Shown: positions 15,406 to 23,603 of the stretch, in pieces
Layout: every line of letters starts with the position of its first letter
How positions within the stretch are numbered: position 1 is the first letter of the stretch
Source: an uncultured Lachnospiraceae bacterium
GTDB lineage: Bacteria; Bacillota; Clostridia; Lachnospirales; Lachnospiraceae
Direction: 5' to 3'
NCBI GenBank assembly: GCA_900554925.1
Contig: USJG01000013.1
Location: 1 to 27,652 of the forward strand
DNA: 27,652 nt
Position numbers and translations under genes: made by a program
Notes under the pieces: generated by a model
Database searches by the model: none
What the model was told of the DNA's origin: nothing
What the model saw: only the letters and a program-made list of their open reading frames with translations

Positions 15406-16173
15406 TTGCGGAATTTTAAGATGATTCTCCAATATGAGGGCACAAGGTATCAGGGATGGCAGAAGCAGGAAAGTACAGACAATACCATTCAGGGAAAGCT
15501 GGAAGCTCTGCTTGCCAAAATGACAGGGCAAAAAATTGAAGTGCAGGGGTCAGGCCGGACGGATGCAGGAGTTCATGCACTTGCACAGGTCGCTAATTTC
15601 CACGCGGACACAAAAATGCAAACGGATGAAATTATGAAATATATGAATTTTTATCTGCCGGAGGATATTGCGGTTATTTCACTTAAAGAGGTGCCGGAGC
15701 GGTTTCACAGCAGACTGAATGCAAAGGGAAAGACCTATTGCTATCGTGTGATCAATTCAGAGGTTCCCCATGTGTTTGACAGACGTTTTTGTCATATAGT
15801 GGAAGAAAAGCTGGATTTGGAGGAGATGAAGAAGGCGGCAAAATATCTGGTAGGGACACATGATTTCAAGGCATTTACTTCAAATAAGAGAAGCAAAAAA
15901 TCTACGGTCCGCACCATAAATGAAATACAAATTGAAAAAACAGTAAGCACCTCCATGCTTCTTACAGGTCAGCAGGACGAAATACGATTTACTTACAGCG
16001 GAAACGGATTTTTATATCATATGGTCAGGATCATGACCGGAACATTGTTAGAGGTGGGAACACATAAGAGAAAGCCTGAAGAGATTGTGGGTATCTTAGC
16101 TTCCGGGCAAAGGGAAAACGCCGGACAGCTGGCGCCTGCAAAAGGACTTACTTTAATGGAGGTTCGTTATTAG
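15406..16173 (+). CDS. truA: tRNA pseudouridine synthase A
   Basis: TruA converts uridines 38-40 in the anticodon stem-loop of many tRNAs to pseudouridine. The 255-residue protein has the catalytic Asp53 in GSGRTDAGVHA and the conserved LNAKGKTYCYRV and FLYHMVRIM segments. The start is TTG immediately after the upstream TAA. GGGAGG at 15392-15397 is eight bases before it, which supports the non-ATG start; the next in-frame ATG (codon 6) would cut into the first strand. It ends in a one-base overlap with the next gene. Confidence 0.96.
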   Translation: MRNFKMILQYEGTRYQGWQKQESTDNTIQGKLEALLAKMTGQKIEVQGSGRTDAGVHALAQVANFHADTKMQTDEIMKYMNFYLPEDIAVISLKEVPERFHSRLNAKGKTYCYRVINSEVPHVFDRRFCHIVEEKLDLEEMKKAAKYLVGTHDFKAFTSNKRSKKSTVRTINEIQIEKTVSTSMLLTGQQDEIRFTYSGNGFLYHMVRIMTGTLLEVGTHKRKPEEIVGILASGQRENAGQLAPAKGLTLMEVRY

Positions 16174-16664
16174 TGAATGGCAGACAATTTCAAAAGAAAT
16201 ATGTCAAACTCATTTTTTTTATATATTTACTTGCAGTGATCAAGGTTATCATTTTTAAATATCCTTTGGAGCAATTAAAGGAAATTGCATCAACATGGGA
16301 AAAAGGCGTTATTTTAGAGGGGCTGGACACAGCGAATTTTACTTTGTTTAAGACAATACGCATGTATATAGATTATTCTTATATGCTTAACAGCTTTGAA
16401 AATCTGGTAGGGAATGTTGTGGTGTTCCTTCCATTTGGTTTTCTGCTGCCTTATGTGTTAAAGCGGGGCAGAAACTTTTTTGTAATGCTGCTCAATGCGT
16501 TTTTATTTGTGCTTGGAATAGAGGTTTTTCAGCTTTTCAGCGCATTTGGGGCATTTGACGTGGACGATATACTGCTTAATTGTCTGGGAGCAGTAATGGG
16601 ATATATGATTTATCTGGTATATGAAACCACAAAAAAATGGTATCACAAAAAAAGGAGAAATTGA
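16173..16664 (+). CDS. VanZ-like family membrane protein
   Basis: The 163-residue protein has about four membrane segments (12-27, 75-97, 103-123, 133-150). The conserved block ENLVGNVVVFLPFGFLLP and the motif GIEVFQLF...FDVDDILLNCLGAVMGY are typical of the VanZ-like family. Function is unproven; VanZ itself gives modest teicoplanin resistance, and most homologues are not resistance genes. The start is GTG overlapping the last base of the truA stop, with GGAGG ten bases upstream, suggesting translational coupling. Confidence 0.82.
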   Translation: MNGRQFQKKYVKLIFFIYLLAVIKVIIFKYPLEQLKEIASTWEKGVILEGLDTANFTLFKTIRMYIDYSYMLNSFENLVGNVVVFLPFGFLLPYVLKRGRNFFVMLLNAFLFVLGIEVFQLFSAFGAFDVDDILLNCLGAVMGYMIYLVYETTKKWYHKKRRN

Positions 16665-16665
16665 T

Positions 16666-17259
16666 ATGACAGATTTTTTAAAGGGATTAAAGGCAAATTA
16701 TACAATATCTGCAATATTGTGTGTATTGCTGGGATTGGTGCTTATTATCTGGCCGGGAACCACAACCCAGATCGTCTGTATGTCTCTTGGAATTGTGCTT
16801 TTGGCTTATGGTATCATTCAGATAGCAATTTATCTGTTTAACCGGGAGAGGACAATTATTTCCCAGGGAATGATGCTTCTTGGCATTGTTTTTGCAGTGA
16901 TCGGCACATGGATTTTGCTGAAACCGGAAATGATCATTATGGCAGTTCCGGTTATTGTAGGTGTGTTAATTGTGATACATGGTTTACATAATATTGTGCA
17001 GGCCATTGCCTTACAAAAGGACAGATACGAAAGATGGTGGGTTGCGCTTATCTTTGGCCTGCTCACAGTGATATTTGGCGGAATACTGATATACAATCCT
17101 TTTGAGGCTGTGGAGCTGGTGGTAAGACTGATTGGCGTATTTCTGATTTATGACGGACTGTCTGATATATGGATTTTATCAAGAGTGTCAAAAGTGAAGA
17201 AGGACAAAGAAAGAATTATTGACGCAGAGTTTGTGGATATTGAGGATGATGAAAGATGA
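16666..17259 (+). CDS. HdeD/DUF308-like membrane protein
   Basis: The 197-residue protein has about six membrane helices in two similar halves, each with the pattern of a helix ending in G...IIWPG or GGILIYNPF, typical of the HdeD/DUF308 family. The C-terminal tail is soluble and acidic (DAEFVDIEDDER). The frame opens at 16621 inside the VanZ gene, but ATG 16666 lies one base after the VanZ stop and has AAAAGGAG upstream. In enterobacteria HdeD relates to acid resistance; that role cannot be assumed here. Confidence 0.8.
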   Translation: MTDFLKGLKANYTISAILCVLLGLVLIIWPGTTTQIVCMSLGIVLLAYGIIQIAIYLFNRERTIISQGMMLLGIVFAVIGTWILLKPEMIIMAVPVIVGVLIVIHGLHNIVQAIALQKDRYERWWVALIFGLLTVIFGGILIYNPFEAVELVVRLIGVFLIYDGLSDIWILSRVSKVKKDKERIIDAEFVDIEDDER

Positions 17260-17570
17260 TGGCTTTTATTATTTGGAGCATTGTTGCAGTTCTGTTTTTG
17301 GGAATAGGAATTGTTGCGGGAAAATCAAAAGAAGCAGTGGGATTTTTTACGTTTGTGGAGCCGCCTGAGGTTACTGATGTCAATAAGTATAATCATTCTG
17401 TTTCGGTTCTCTGGATCATTGCCGCTGTTATTTTAGAAGTGATAGGGGTTCCGCTTTTGTTTTCAGAACAGAAATCTCCTATGTTTGTTTTGGTGATAGC
17501 TGGTGTTGTTGCTTTGATGATTGGGATGATGATCGCGTATTTTAAGATTAAAGAAAAAAACCAAAGATAA
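17256..17570 (+). CDS. Small membrane protein, DUF3784-like
   Basis: The 104-residue protein has three predicted membrane helices (about 3-20, 48-66, 76-95). The central soluble segment KSKEAVGFFTFVEPPEVTD, followed by NKYNHSVSVLW, resembles small Clostridia membrane proteins of the DUF3784 type. ATG 17256 overlaps the stop of the previous gene (ATGA), with a second ATG three bases later as an alternative. It closes the close-packed set that starts at ysxC or lon. No clear terminator follows. Function is unknown. Confidence 0.65.
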   Translation: MMAFIIWSIVAVLFLGIGIVAGKSKEAVGFFTFVEPPEVTDVNKYNHSVSVLWIIAAVILEVIGVPLLFSEQKSPMFVLVIAGVVALMIGMMIAYFKIKEKNQR

Positions 17571-17581
17571 TAAATATTTCC

Positions 17582-17610
17582 ATGACAAATGTGCTTAAAT
17601 AGTGTAAAAT
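17582..17610 (+). promoter_or_regulatory. Predicted promoter of the 17637 gene
   Basis: ATGACA (17582-17587), a 17-bp spacer and TAAAAT (17605-17610) form a good sigma-A-type promoter 26 bases before the start codon. Confidence 0.55.
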
Positions 17611-17636
17611 AATCAGTAACAGGGAAAGGAGAAGCC

Positions 17637-18128
17637 ATGCAGGTAGGTACCATAAGTTTCAGACCATATATTTATAATGCCAATATGTTAAGCGGCAGCA
17701 GCCTGTCGAAGGTTTCTTCCATTGGAGAGGATCTTCTTACAGGCAGAACGGATTTTTCAGCCCTTACGGATGAGGAAAATGTGAACCCTCTGAAAAAGGG
17801 CGAGAGTTCTAATTTTGTGGATATTCTGGAAATGCAGATGCAGATGGGAAGAATGAATGCTGCCAGAATTATGAAGCCGGAGGAAGAGGAGGCTTTACAG
17901 GCGGCAGATGATGCCATAGCTCAGGAATCCCTGGAATCAGCAGATATGGAAGAACCAGAAGAAGCTTTCGATGTTTCGAATAACGAAAATGCTGTGAGCC
18001 TGGATGGAATTTTGGAGGATTTTCAGCCGGTGAGCAGTATTGATGAAATGCAAAGTACGCAGCCTGACAGAAATTTATTTATAATGCGTCGGGCAGCAGA
18101 AGCATATGAGGCGAATATGACTGCATAA
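17637..18128 (+). CDS. Acidic hypothetical protein
   Basis: I do not recognise this 163-residue protein. It lacks a signal peptide or membrane helix. The N-terminal half is Ser/Asn-rich with a Met-rich amphipathic stretch (VDILEMQMQMGRMNAARIM, about 61-79). The middle (80-120) is strongly acidic and probably disordered. The C-terminus RRAAEAYEANMTA resembles the terminal helix of flagellar rod proteins such as FlgC, but no flagellar gene is nearby. AAAGGAGAAG precedes the ATG. It is transcribed alone from its own promoter between the truA group and the valS leader. Confidence 0.7.
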   Translation: MQVGTISFRPYIYNANMLSGSSLSKVSSIGEDLLTGRTDFSALTDEENVNPLKKGESSNFVDILEMQMQMGRMNAARIMKPEEEEALQAADDAIAQESLESADMEEPEEAFDVSNNENAVSLDGILEDFQPVSSIDEMQSTQPDRNLFIMRRAAEAYEANMTA

Positions 18129-18181
18129 AACAAGGGATGGTGTCTATTGATAATTTACACTATCGAAATCTGTGAAATTTC

Positions 18182-18210
18182 TTGACAAATAAATGGACTG
18201 CCACTAAGAT
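18182..18210 (+). promoter_or_regulatory. Promoter of the valS T-box transcript
   Basis: A perfect -35 TTGACA (18182-18187), a 17-bp spacer and TAAGAT (18205-18210). The predicted start near 18217 gives a leader of about 415 bases before valS. Confidence 0.75.
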
Positions 18211-18216
18211 AAAATC

Positions 18217-18582
18217 ATTGAATGATAAAGGCATTGAAAAAGAGGAGTACACATTTTTCTCCTGTCAGAGAAAAGACCCTGCACCCCATGGAACACTGTG
18301 AGAGTTAAAGGTGGCGCAGTGCTGAGAGGTTTTCAGGAAGGAAATGTGGAAGGTAGCTTTGGAGCCGGAGCGCCGAACAGGTTGTCAGGTCCCTGATACA
18401 ATCAGCAGGCTGGCAGCCGTAAAGTAAGCCCTCACGCTTTATCCGCGTTACAGGATAGGACTCTTGATACTTTGTGCTAAAAGTATCAGCAGCCCCTTAA
18501 GTGACAAACGAAGGTGGTACCGCGTAACCTGAACGGATGGATGCGCCCTTTGCAGACAATACCTGTCTGCAAAGGGCTTTTT
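18217..18582 (+). promoter_or_regulatory. T-box riboswitch, valine-specific, upstream of valS
   Basis: The conserved T-box AAGGTGGTACCGCG is at 18511-18524. Stem I is visible: CACATTT (18250-18256) pairs with AAATGTG (18342-18348) and CCTG (18261-18264) with CAGG (18334-18337), topped by the AG-bulge/terminal-loop region around 18299-18315. Directly below the 3' strand is GAAGGTAGC, placing the specifier codon GTA (valine) at 18353-18355. A hairpin before the T-box matches stem III (GATAC...GTATC around 18465-18487). Uncharged tRNA-Val should pair with the specifier and antiterminator and allow transcription into valS. Confidence 0.92.
18545..18582 (+). terminator. T-box terminator hairpin of valS
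   Basis: A perfect 14-bp stem pairs 18545-18558 with 18564-18577 around five bases, followed by TTTTTAT. It is the terminator that the T-box antiterminator competes with. Confidence 0.92.
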
Positions 18583-18633
18583 ATATGTCATTAATTTTTA
18601 AAATCAGGCAATCATAAAAAAAGGAGAGTTATT

Positions 18634-21294
18634 ATGAGCAAAGAACTTGCAAAAACTTATGATCCCAAAGGGATTGAAGACAGACTTTATCAGAAGTGGA
18701 TGGAGAAGAAATATTTTCATGCACAGGTAGATCACTCCAAAACCCCTTTTACAATTGTAATTCCACCCCCAAATATCACAGGACAGCTTCATATGGGGCA
18801 TGCGCTGGACAACACCATGCAGGATATTCTGATCCGTTTTAAGAGAATGCAGGGATATAATGCCCTCTGGCAGCCGGGAACAGACCATGCCAGTATTGCC
18901 ACTGAGGTTAAAATTATTGAAAAATTAAAAGAAGAAGGCATTGATAAGGCGGAGCTTGGACGTGAAGGCTTTCTTGAGCGGGCATGGGAGTGGAAAAAGG
19001 AGTATGGCGGACGTATTATCAGCCAGCTTAAGAAGCTGGGTTCTTCCTGCGACTGGGACAGGGAGCGCTTTACCATGGATGAAGGCTGCAACAGGGCGGT
19101 AACGGAAGTATTCTGCAAAATGCATGAAAAGGGTTGGATCTACAAGGGAAGCCGTATCATTAACTGGTGCCCGGTATGCAACACCTCCATTTCTGATGCA
19201 GAGGTAGAATATACAGAACAGGCAGGGCATTTCTGGCATATCAAGTATCCCCTTATAGAGGAGGACGGCTCTGTAAGCACCACAAGATTTGTAGAGTTTG
19301 CCACTACCAGACCGGAAACCATGCTGGGTGATACTGCGGTTGCAGTTAACCCTGAGGACGACAGATATAAGGATATTGTAGGAAAGAAGCTGATGCTTCC
19401 TATCATAAACAGAGAAATTCCGGTTGTGGCAGATTCCTATGTAGATATGGAATTTGGAACCGGCGTGGTTAAGATCACGCCCGCCCATGACCCTAATGAT
19501 TTCGAGGTGGGAAAGCGTCATAATCTGCCGGAGATCAATATTTTAAATGACGACGCCACCATCAATGAAAATGGCGGCAAGTTTGCCGGTATGGACCGCT
19601 ATGAAGCAAGAGCAGCTATTGTGAAAGAGCTGGAGGAAATGGGACTTTTAGTAAAAATTGAGGATTACTCCCATAATGTAGGAACCCATGACCGTTGTAA
19701 GACCACCATAGAGCCCATGATCAAGCAGCAGTGGTTTGTAAAGATGGATGAGCTGATCAAACCTGCAATAGAGGCGGTAAAGAGCGGCGATATTCAGTTG
19801 ATTCCCAGGCGCATGGAAAAGACTTATTTCAACTGGACGGATAATATCCGGGACTGGTGCATTTCCAGGCAGCTTTGGTGGGGACACAGAATCCCGGCAT
19901 ATTATTGTGATAAGTGCGGTGAGATTGTGGTAAGCAGCGCCCGGCCTTCCAAATGTCCTAAGTGTGGACACGATCACTTTACCCAGGACCCGGATACGCT
20001 GGATACATGGTTTTCCTCTGCCCTGTGGCCTTTTTCAACCTTAGGCTGGCCGGAGCAGACAGAGGATTTAAAATACTTTTATCCTACAGATGTGTTGGTA
20101 ACAGGTTATGATATTATTTTCTTCTGGGTGATCCGCATGATCTTTTCCGGTTTTGAGCAGATGGGAGAAAAGCCTTTTAAGACGGTGTTGTTCCATGGGC
20201 TGGTAAGAGATTCCCAGGGACGAAAGATGAGTAAATCCTTAGGAAATGGAATTGATCCCCTTGAAATTATAGATCAGTATGGGGCTGATGCCCTTCGGCT
20301 TACCCTGATTACCGGAAATGCTCCCGGCAACGATATGCGCTTTTACTATGAAAGAGTGGAGGCAAGCCGAAACTTTGCCAACAAGATATGGAATGCTTCC
20401 CGGTTTATCATGATGAATATGAAAGAGGAGGGCTTAGAGGTAAAAGAGCCTGCCTTAGAGCCGGTTGATAAATGGATACTTTCCAGATTAAATACCCTGA
20501 TAAAGGATGTGACCGACAATATGGAAAGCTTTGAACTGGGAATTGCGGTTTCCAAGGTTTATGACTTTATCTGGGAGGAATTTTGTGACTGGTATATTGA
20601 AATGGTAAAACCCCGCCTTTATAATTCCGATAATCAGGCAAGCAGGGAGGCTGCTCTCTGGACCTTAAAAACAGTGCTGATTGACGCGCTTAAGCTGCTT
20701 CATCCTTATATGCCTTTTATCACAGAAGAAATTTTCTGTACGCTGCAAACGGAAGAAGAATCCATTATGATTTCAAGATGGCCAGAGTATCGCGACGACA
20801 GGAATTTTGAGAAAGAAGAAAAGGATATTGAAATTATCAAGGAGGCAGTAAGAGGCATCAGAAATGTACGCACGGAAATGAACGTAGCGCCCAGCAGGAA
20901 GACCCAGGTATTTGTGGTAAGTGAAAATGAAGATATTCTTTCGGCCTTTACCGTTGGCAGATTGTTCTTTGAAGCGCTCGCCCATGCCTCGGAGGTTACG
21001 ATCCAGAGGGATAAAAGTGGTATTGCGCAGGACGCAGTATCTGTTGTGATCGCTAATGCCACACTTTATATTCCCTTTGCGGAGCTGGTCGACATCAGCC
21101 AGGAAATTGAACGTTTGCAGAAGGAAGAAAAGAGGCTTAGCGGAGAACTTGCACGTGTGAATGGTATGCTGAACAATGAGAAGTTTATGTCAAAGGCGCC
21201 GGAAGCAAAGGTTGCAGAGGAAAAGGCCAAGCTTGAAAAGTATACGCAGATGATGGAACAGGTAAAGGAAAGACTTGGACAGTTGCAAAAATGA
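18634..21294 (+). CDS. valS: Valyl-tRNA synthetase
   Basis: This class Ia synthetase charges tRNA-Val and edits misactivated threonine. The 886-residue protein has the HIGH motif as HMGH (53-56) in PPPNITGQLHMGHALD and KMSKS at 531-535. The CP1 editing domain lies between them, with the TTRPETMLGDTAVAVNP signature, and cysteine pairs occur in CPVC and CDKC...CPKC. The C-terminal anticodon-binding domain ends in the coiled coil typical of ValRS (about 820-886). AAGGAG precedes ATG 18634. Expression is controlled by the T-box leader. Confidence 0.98.
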   Translation: MSKELAKTYDPKGIEDRLYQKWMEKKYFHAQVDHSKTPFTIVIPPPNITGQLHMGHALDNTMQDILIRFKRMQGYNALWQPGTDHASIATEVKIIEKLKEEGIDKAELGREGFLERAWEWKKEYGGRIISQLKKLGSSCDWDRERFTMDEGCNRAVTEVFCKMHEKGWIYKGSRIINWCPVCNTSISDAEVEYTEQAGHFWHIKYPLIEEDGSVSTTRFVEFATTRPETMLGDTAVAVNPEDDRYKDIVGKKLMLPIINREIPVVADSYVDMEFGTGVVKITPAHDPNDFEVGKRHNLPEINILNDDATINENGGKFAGMDRYEARAAIVKELEEMGLLVKIEDYSHNVGTHDRCKTTIEPMIKQQWFVKMDELIKPAIEAVKSGDIQLIPRRMEKTYFNWTDNIRDWCISRQLWWGHRIPAYYCDKCGEIVVSSARPSKCPKCGHDHFTQDPDTLDTWFSSALWPFSTLGWPEQTEDLKYFYPTDVLVTGYDIIFFWVIRMIFSGFEQMGEKPFKTVLFHGLVRDSQGRKMSKSLGNGIDPLEIIDQYGADALRLTLITGNAPGNDMRFYYERVEASRNFANKIWNASRFIMMNMKEEGLEVKEPALEPVDKWILSRLNTLIKDVTDNMESFELGIAVSKVYDFIWEEFCDWYIEMVKPRLYNSDNQASREAALWTLKTVLIDALKLLHPYMPFITEEIFCTLQTEEESIMISRWPEYRDDRNFEKEEKDIEIIKEAVRGIRNVRTEMNVAPSRKTQVFVVSENEDILSAFTVGRLFFEALAHASEVTIQRDKSGIAQDAVSVVIANATLYIPFAELVDISQEIERLQKEEKRLSGELARVNGMLNNEKFMSKAPEAKVAEEKAKLEKYTQMMEQVKERLGQLQK

Positions 21295-21312
21295 ATGAAG
21301 TTATAGTATGAT
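21283..21312 (+). promoter_or_regulatory. Possible promoter of the OPT transporter gene
   Basis: TTGCAA (21283-21288, inside the end of valS), an 18-bp spacer and TATGAT (21307-21312) fit a sigma-A promoter about 37 bases before the transporter start. Readthrough from valS is an alternative; no terminator is visible in this 55-base gap. Confidence 0.35.
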
Positions 21313-21349
21313 TAAGTTAGTATACTGAAAACTGATTTGGAGGAACTGC

Positions 21350-23239
21350 ATGAAAGAAGAATTTAAACCTTATATTCCGGCAAACAAGATCACACCGGAA
21401 TTTACCATAACCTCTGTTATCATGGGTATTTTGCTGGCAGTGATTTTCGGAGCGGCAAATGCCTATCTGGGGCTGCGGGTAGGTATGACGGTATCCGCGT
21501 CAATTCCGGCGGCTGTGATTTCCATGGGCGTGATCCGTGTTATCATGAAAAAGGAATCCATTTTGGAAAGCAACATGGTACAGACTATCGGCTCTGCCGG
21601 AGAATCCCTGGCAGCAGGGGCAATCTTTACCATGCCGGTGTTGTTTCTGTGGGCCAAAGAAGGAATCATGGACAGGCCAGGCATGGTGACCATTTTTCTC
21701 ATTGCTCTGTGCGGCGGCATTTTGGGCGTACTGTTTATGGTGCCTCTTAGGAATGCGCTTATTGTAAAGGAGCATGGCATATTGCCCTATCCGGAGGGGA
21801 CAGCCTGCGCGGAGGTGCTTTTGGCAGGAGAAGAAGGCGGAGCCAGCGCAGCGACGGTGTTTGCGGGAATGGGCCTTGCGGCGGTATTTAAATTTATTGT
21901 AGATGGAATCAAAATCGTTCCCGGCGTTATCACCGCCCGGATAAATTCATTTAAGACGGAGGTTTCAGCGGAAGTTTATCCGGCCCTTTTAGGTGTGGGA
22001 TATATCTGTGGGCCAAAGATTGCGTCCTATATGTTTGCAGGCGGACTGTTAGGATGGCTGGTGCTGATTCCGGCGATTGTGACCTTTGGTGCGGATACGG
22101 TGCTTTATCCGGGAACAGATACGATTGCTGCCCTTTATGAAACAGGCGGATCCAGCGAAATCTGGAGCAACTATATTCGTTACATCGGCGCCGGAGCAGT
22201 GGCGGCAGGCGGTATTATCAGCCTTATTAAATCCATGCCATTGATCGTAAAGGCATTTGCGGATGCCATTAAGGGAATGAAAGGAAGTAAGTCGGATAAG
22301 CAGGTAAGGACAGAGCAGGATTTGGATATGCGTTTTATTGCGGTGGGCATACTGGTTATGATCCTGGCTATCTGGCTGCTGCCTCAGATACCGGTTACGA
22401 TCCTTGGGGCGGCGCTTATTGTGCTTTTTGGCTTTTTCTTTGCAACAGTTTCCTCAAGAATGGTTGGAATTGTAGGAAGCAGTAATAATCCGGTTTCCGG
22501 TATGGCTATTGCAACTTTGCTGTTTGCAACCCTGTGCTTAAAAGCAACGGGAGATAACAAGGCTCATGGAATGATGGGAGCTATTGCCATCGGATCGGTG
22601 ATCTGTATTGTTGCTGCCATGGCAGGAGACACCTCACAGGATTTAAAGACAGGCTACATTTTGGGAGCAACTCCCAGAAAGCAGCAGATCGGTGAGCTGA
22701 TTGGCGCGGTAATTTCAGCCTTTACCATTGGCGGCGTCCTTGTTCTTCTGGATTCTGCCTGGGGATTTGGCTCGGCGGAATTGTCTGCGCCCCAGGCAAC
22801 CCTGATGAAAATGATCGTGGAGGGTGTGATGAATGGCAACCTTCCCTGGGCGCTGGTATTTATCGCCATTGTTATTGAAATTTTAGGGATTTCGGTTTTG
22901 CCGGTTGCCATTGGTTTATATCTGCCCCTGGAGCTTAGCTCCACCATTATGGTGGGAGGTGTCATCCGGTGGTTTGCAGACAAGAAGCAGGTGTCCAGAG
23001 AAAAGAATCAGGATGCCAGCGCGGGGATATTGTTCTGCTCCGGTCTGATCGCAGGGGAAGGTCTGGTTGGTATTCTGCTGGCAATTCTGGCAGTGGCACA
23101 GGTGGCAGACAAGATTGATCTATCAGACACTGTCAATACAGGAATCGTGGGCGGCATTATTTTACTTCTTATAATGATTGGCTGTGTGTTTAAGTTTGCA
23201 AACGCAGGTAAGGAAAAAGCAAATGGCAGGAAAGGTTAG
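21350..23239 (+). CDS. OPT family oligopeptide transporter
   Basis: The 629-residue membrane protein has about fourteen or fifteen hydrophobic helices and the start pattern of prokaryotic OPT proteins (ITPEFTITSVIMGILLAVIFGAANAYLGLRVGM). The segment GILPYPEGTACAEVLLAGEEGG is highly typical of the family. OPT proteins import peptides with the proton gradient; some relatives carry metal chelates. GGAGG lies before ATG 21350. The last 17 bases overlap a PqqD-like gene, so the two are translationally linked. The exact substrate is unknown. Confidence 0.92.
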   Translation: MKEEFKPYIPANKITPEFTITSVIMGILLAVIFGAANAYLGLRVGMTVSASIPAAVISMGVIRVIMKKESILESNMVQTIGSAGESLAAGAIFTMPVLFLWAKEGIMDRPGMVTIFLIALCGGILGVLFMVPLRNALIVKEHGILPYPEGTACAEVLLAGEEGGASAATVFAGMGLAAVFKFIVDGIKIVPGVITARINSFKTEVSAEVYPALLGVGYICGPKIASYMFAGGLLGWLVLIPAIVTFGADTVLYPGTDTIAALYETGGSSEIWSNYIRYIGAGAVAAGGIISLIKSMPLIVKAFADAIKGMKGSKSDKQVRTEQDLDMRFIAVGILVMILAIWLLPQIPVTILGAALIVLFGFFFATVSSRMVGIVGSSNNPVSGMAIATLLFATLCLKATGDNKAHGMMGAIAIGSVICIVAAMAGDTSQDLKTGYILGATPRKQQIGELIGAVISAFTIGGVLVLLDSAWGFGSAELSAPQATLMKMIVEGVMNGNLPWALVFIAIVIEILGISVLPVAIGLYLPLELSSTIMVGGVIRWFADKKQVSREKNQDASAGILFCSGLIAGEGLVGILLAILAVAQVADKIDLSDTVNTGIVGGIILLLIMIGCVFKFANAGKEKANGRKG

Positions 23240-23588
23240 CAGATCAGAGAACTATTTAGATTTGATTCCGCTGCGCGCAGGGAAGTTTAAATGGCAGCAG
23301 GACGAGATGGGAAAAGTAACTGTTTTTGTGGAAAATAAGGGCTTATTTAACAGGCTTGCGCAAAAGCTGTTTAAGAAGCCAAAAGTTTCCCAGGTGCATC
23401 TGGAAGAGTTTGGAAGCTTTATCTGGCCTTTAATAGACGGAAAGCTTTCAGTTTATGATATTGCGCAGCTGGTACAAAAGGAGTTTGGCCAGAAGGCCGA
23501 TCCGCTGTATGAGCGACTGACAGTCTATATGCGCACTCTGGAAAATTATGGATTTATCCAGTTGAAGGCTGGCAGCCCCAGCAAGTAA
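23223..23588 (+). CDS. PqqD-like protein
   Basis: The 121-residue protein has the pattern of the PqqD fold: a winged-helix-like C-terminal part (about 58-115) with HLEEFGSFIWPLIDGKLSVYD, a helix region AQLVQKEF, and YMRTLENYGFIQL. PqqD proteins bind the leader of a ribosomal peptide and present it to a radical-SAM enzyme. No radical-SAM gene or precursor peptide is visible in the window. The extended frame from 23178 lies inside the transporter gene; ATG 23223 follows AAGGAAAAA. It overlaps the OPT gene by 17 bases, so its job may relate to the transporter instead. Confidence 0.72.
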   Translation: MAGKVSRSENYLDLIPLRAGKFKWQQDEMGKVTVFVENKGLFNRLAQKLFKKPKVSQVHLEEFGSFIWPLIDGKLSVYDIAQLVQKEFGQKADPLYERLTVYMRTLENYGFIQLKAGSPSK

Positions 23589-23603
23589 AAAGGGAGGGAT
23601 AGG

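Noticed and set aside
16173..16664. Reading the VanZ-like gene as a glycopeptide-resistance determinant.
   Set aside because: VanZ-like proteins are common in Firmicutes chromosomes without resistance. No vanA-type ligase or vanX is present, and the nearby dehydrogenase fits D-lactate metabolism without them.
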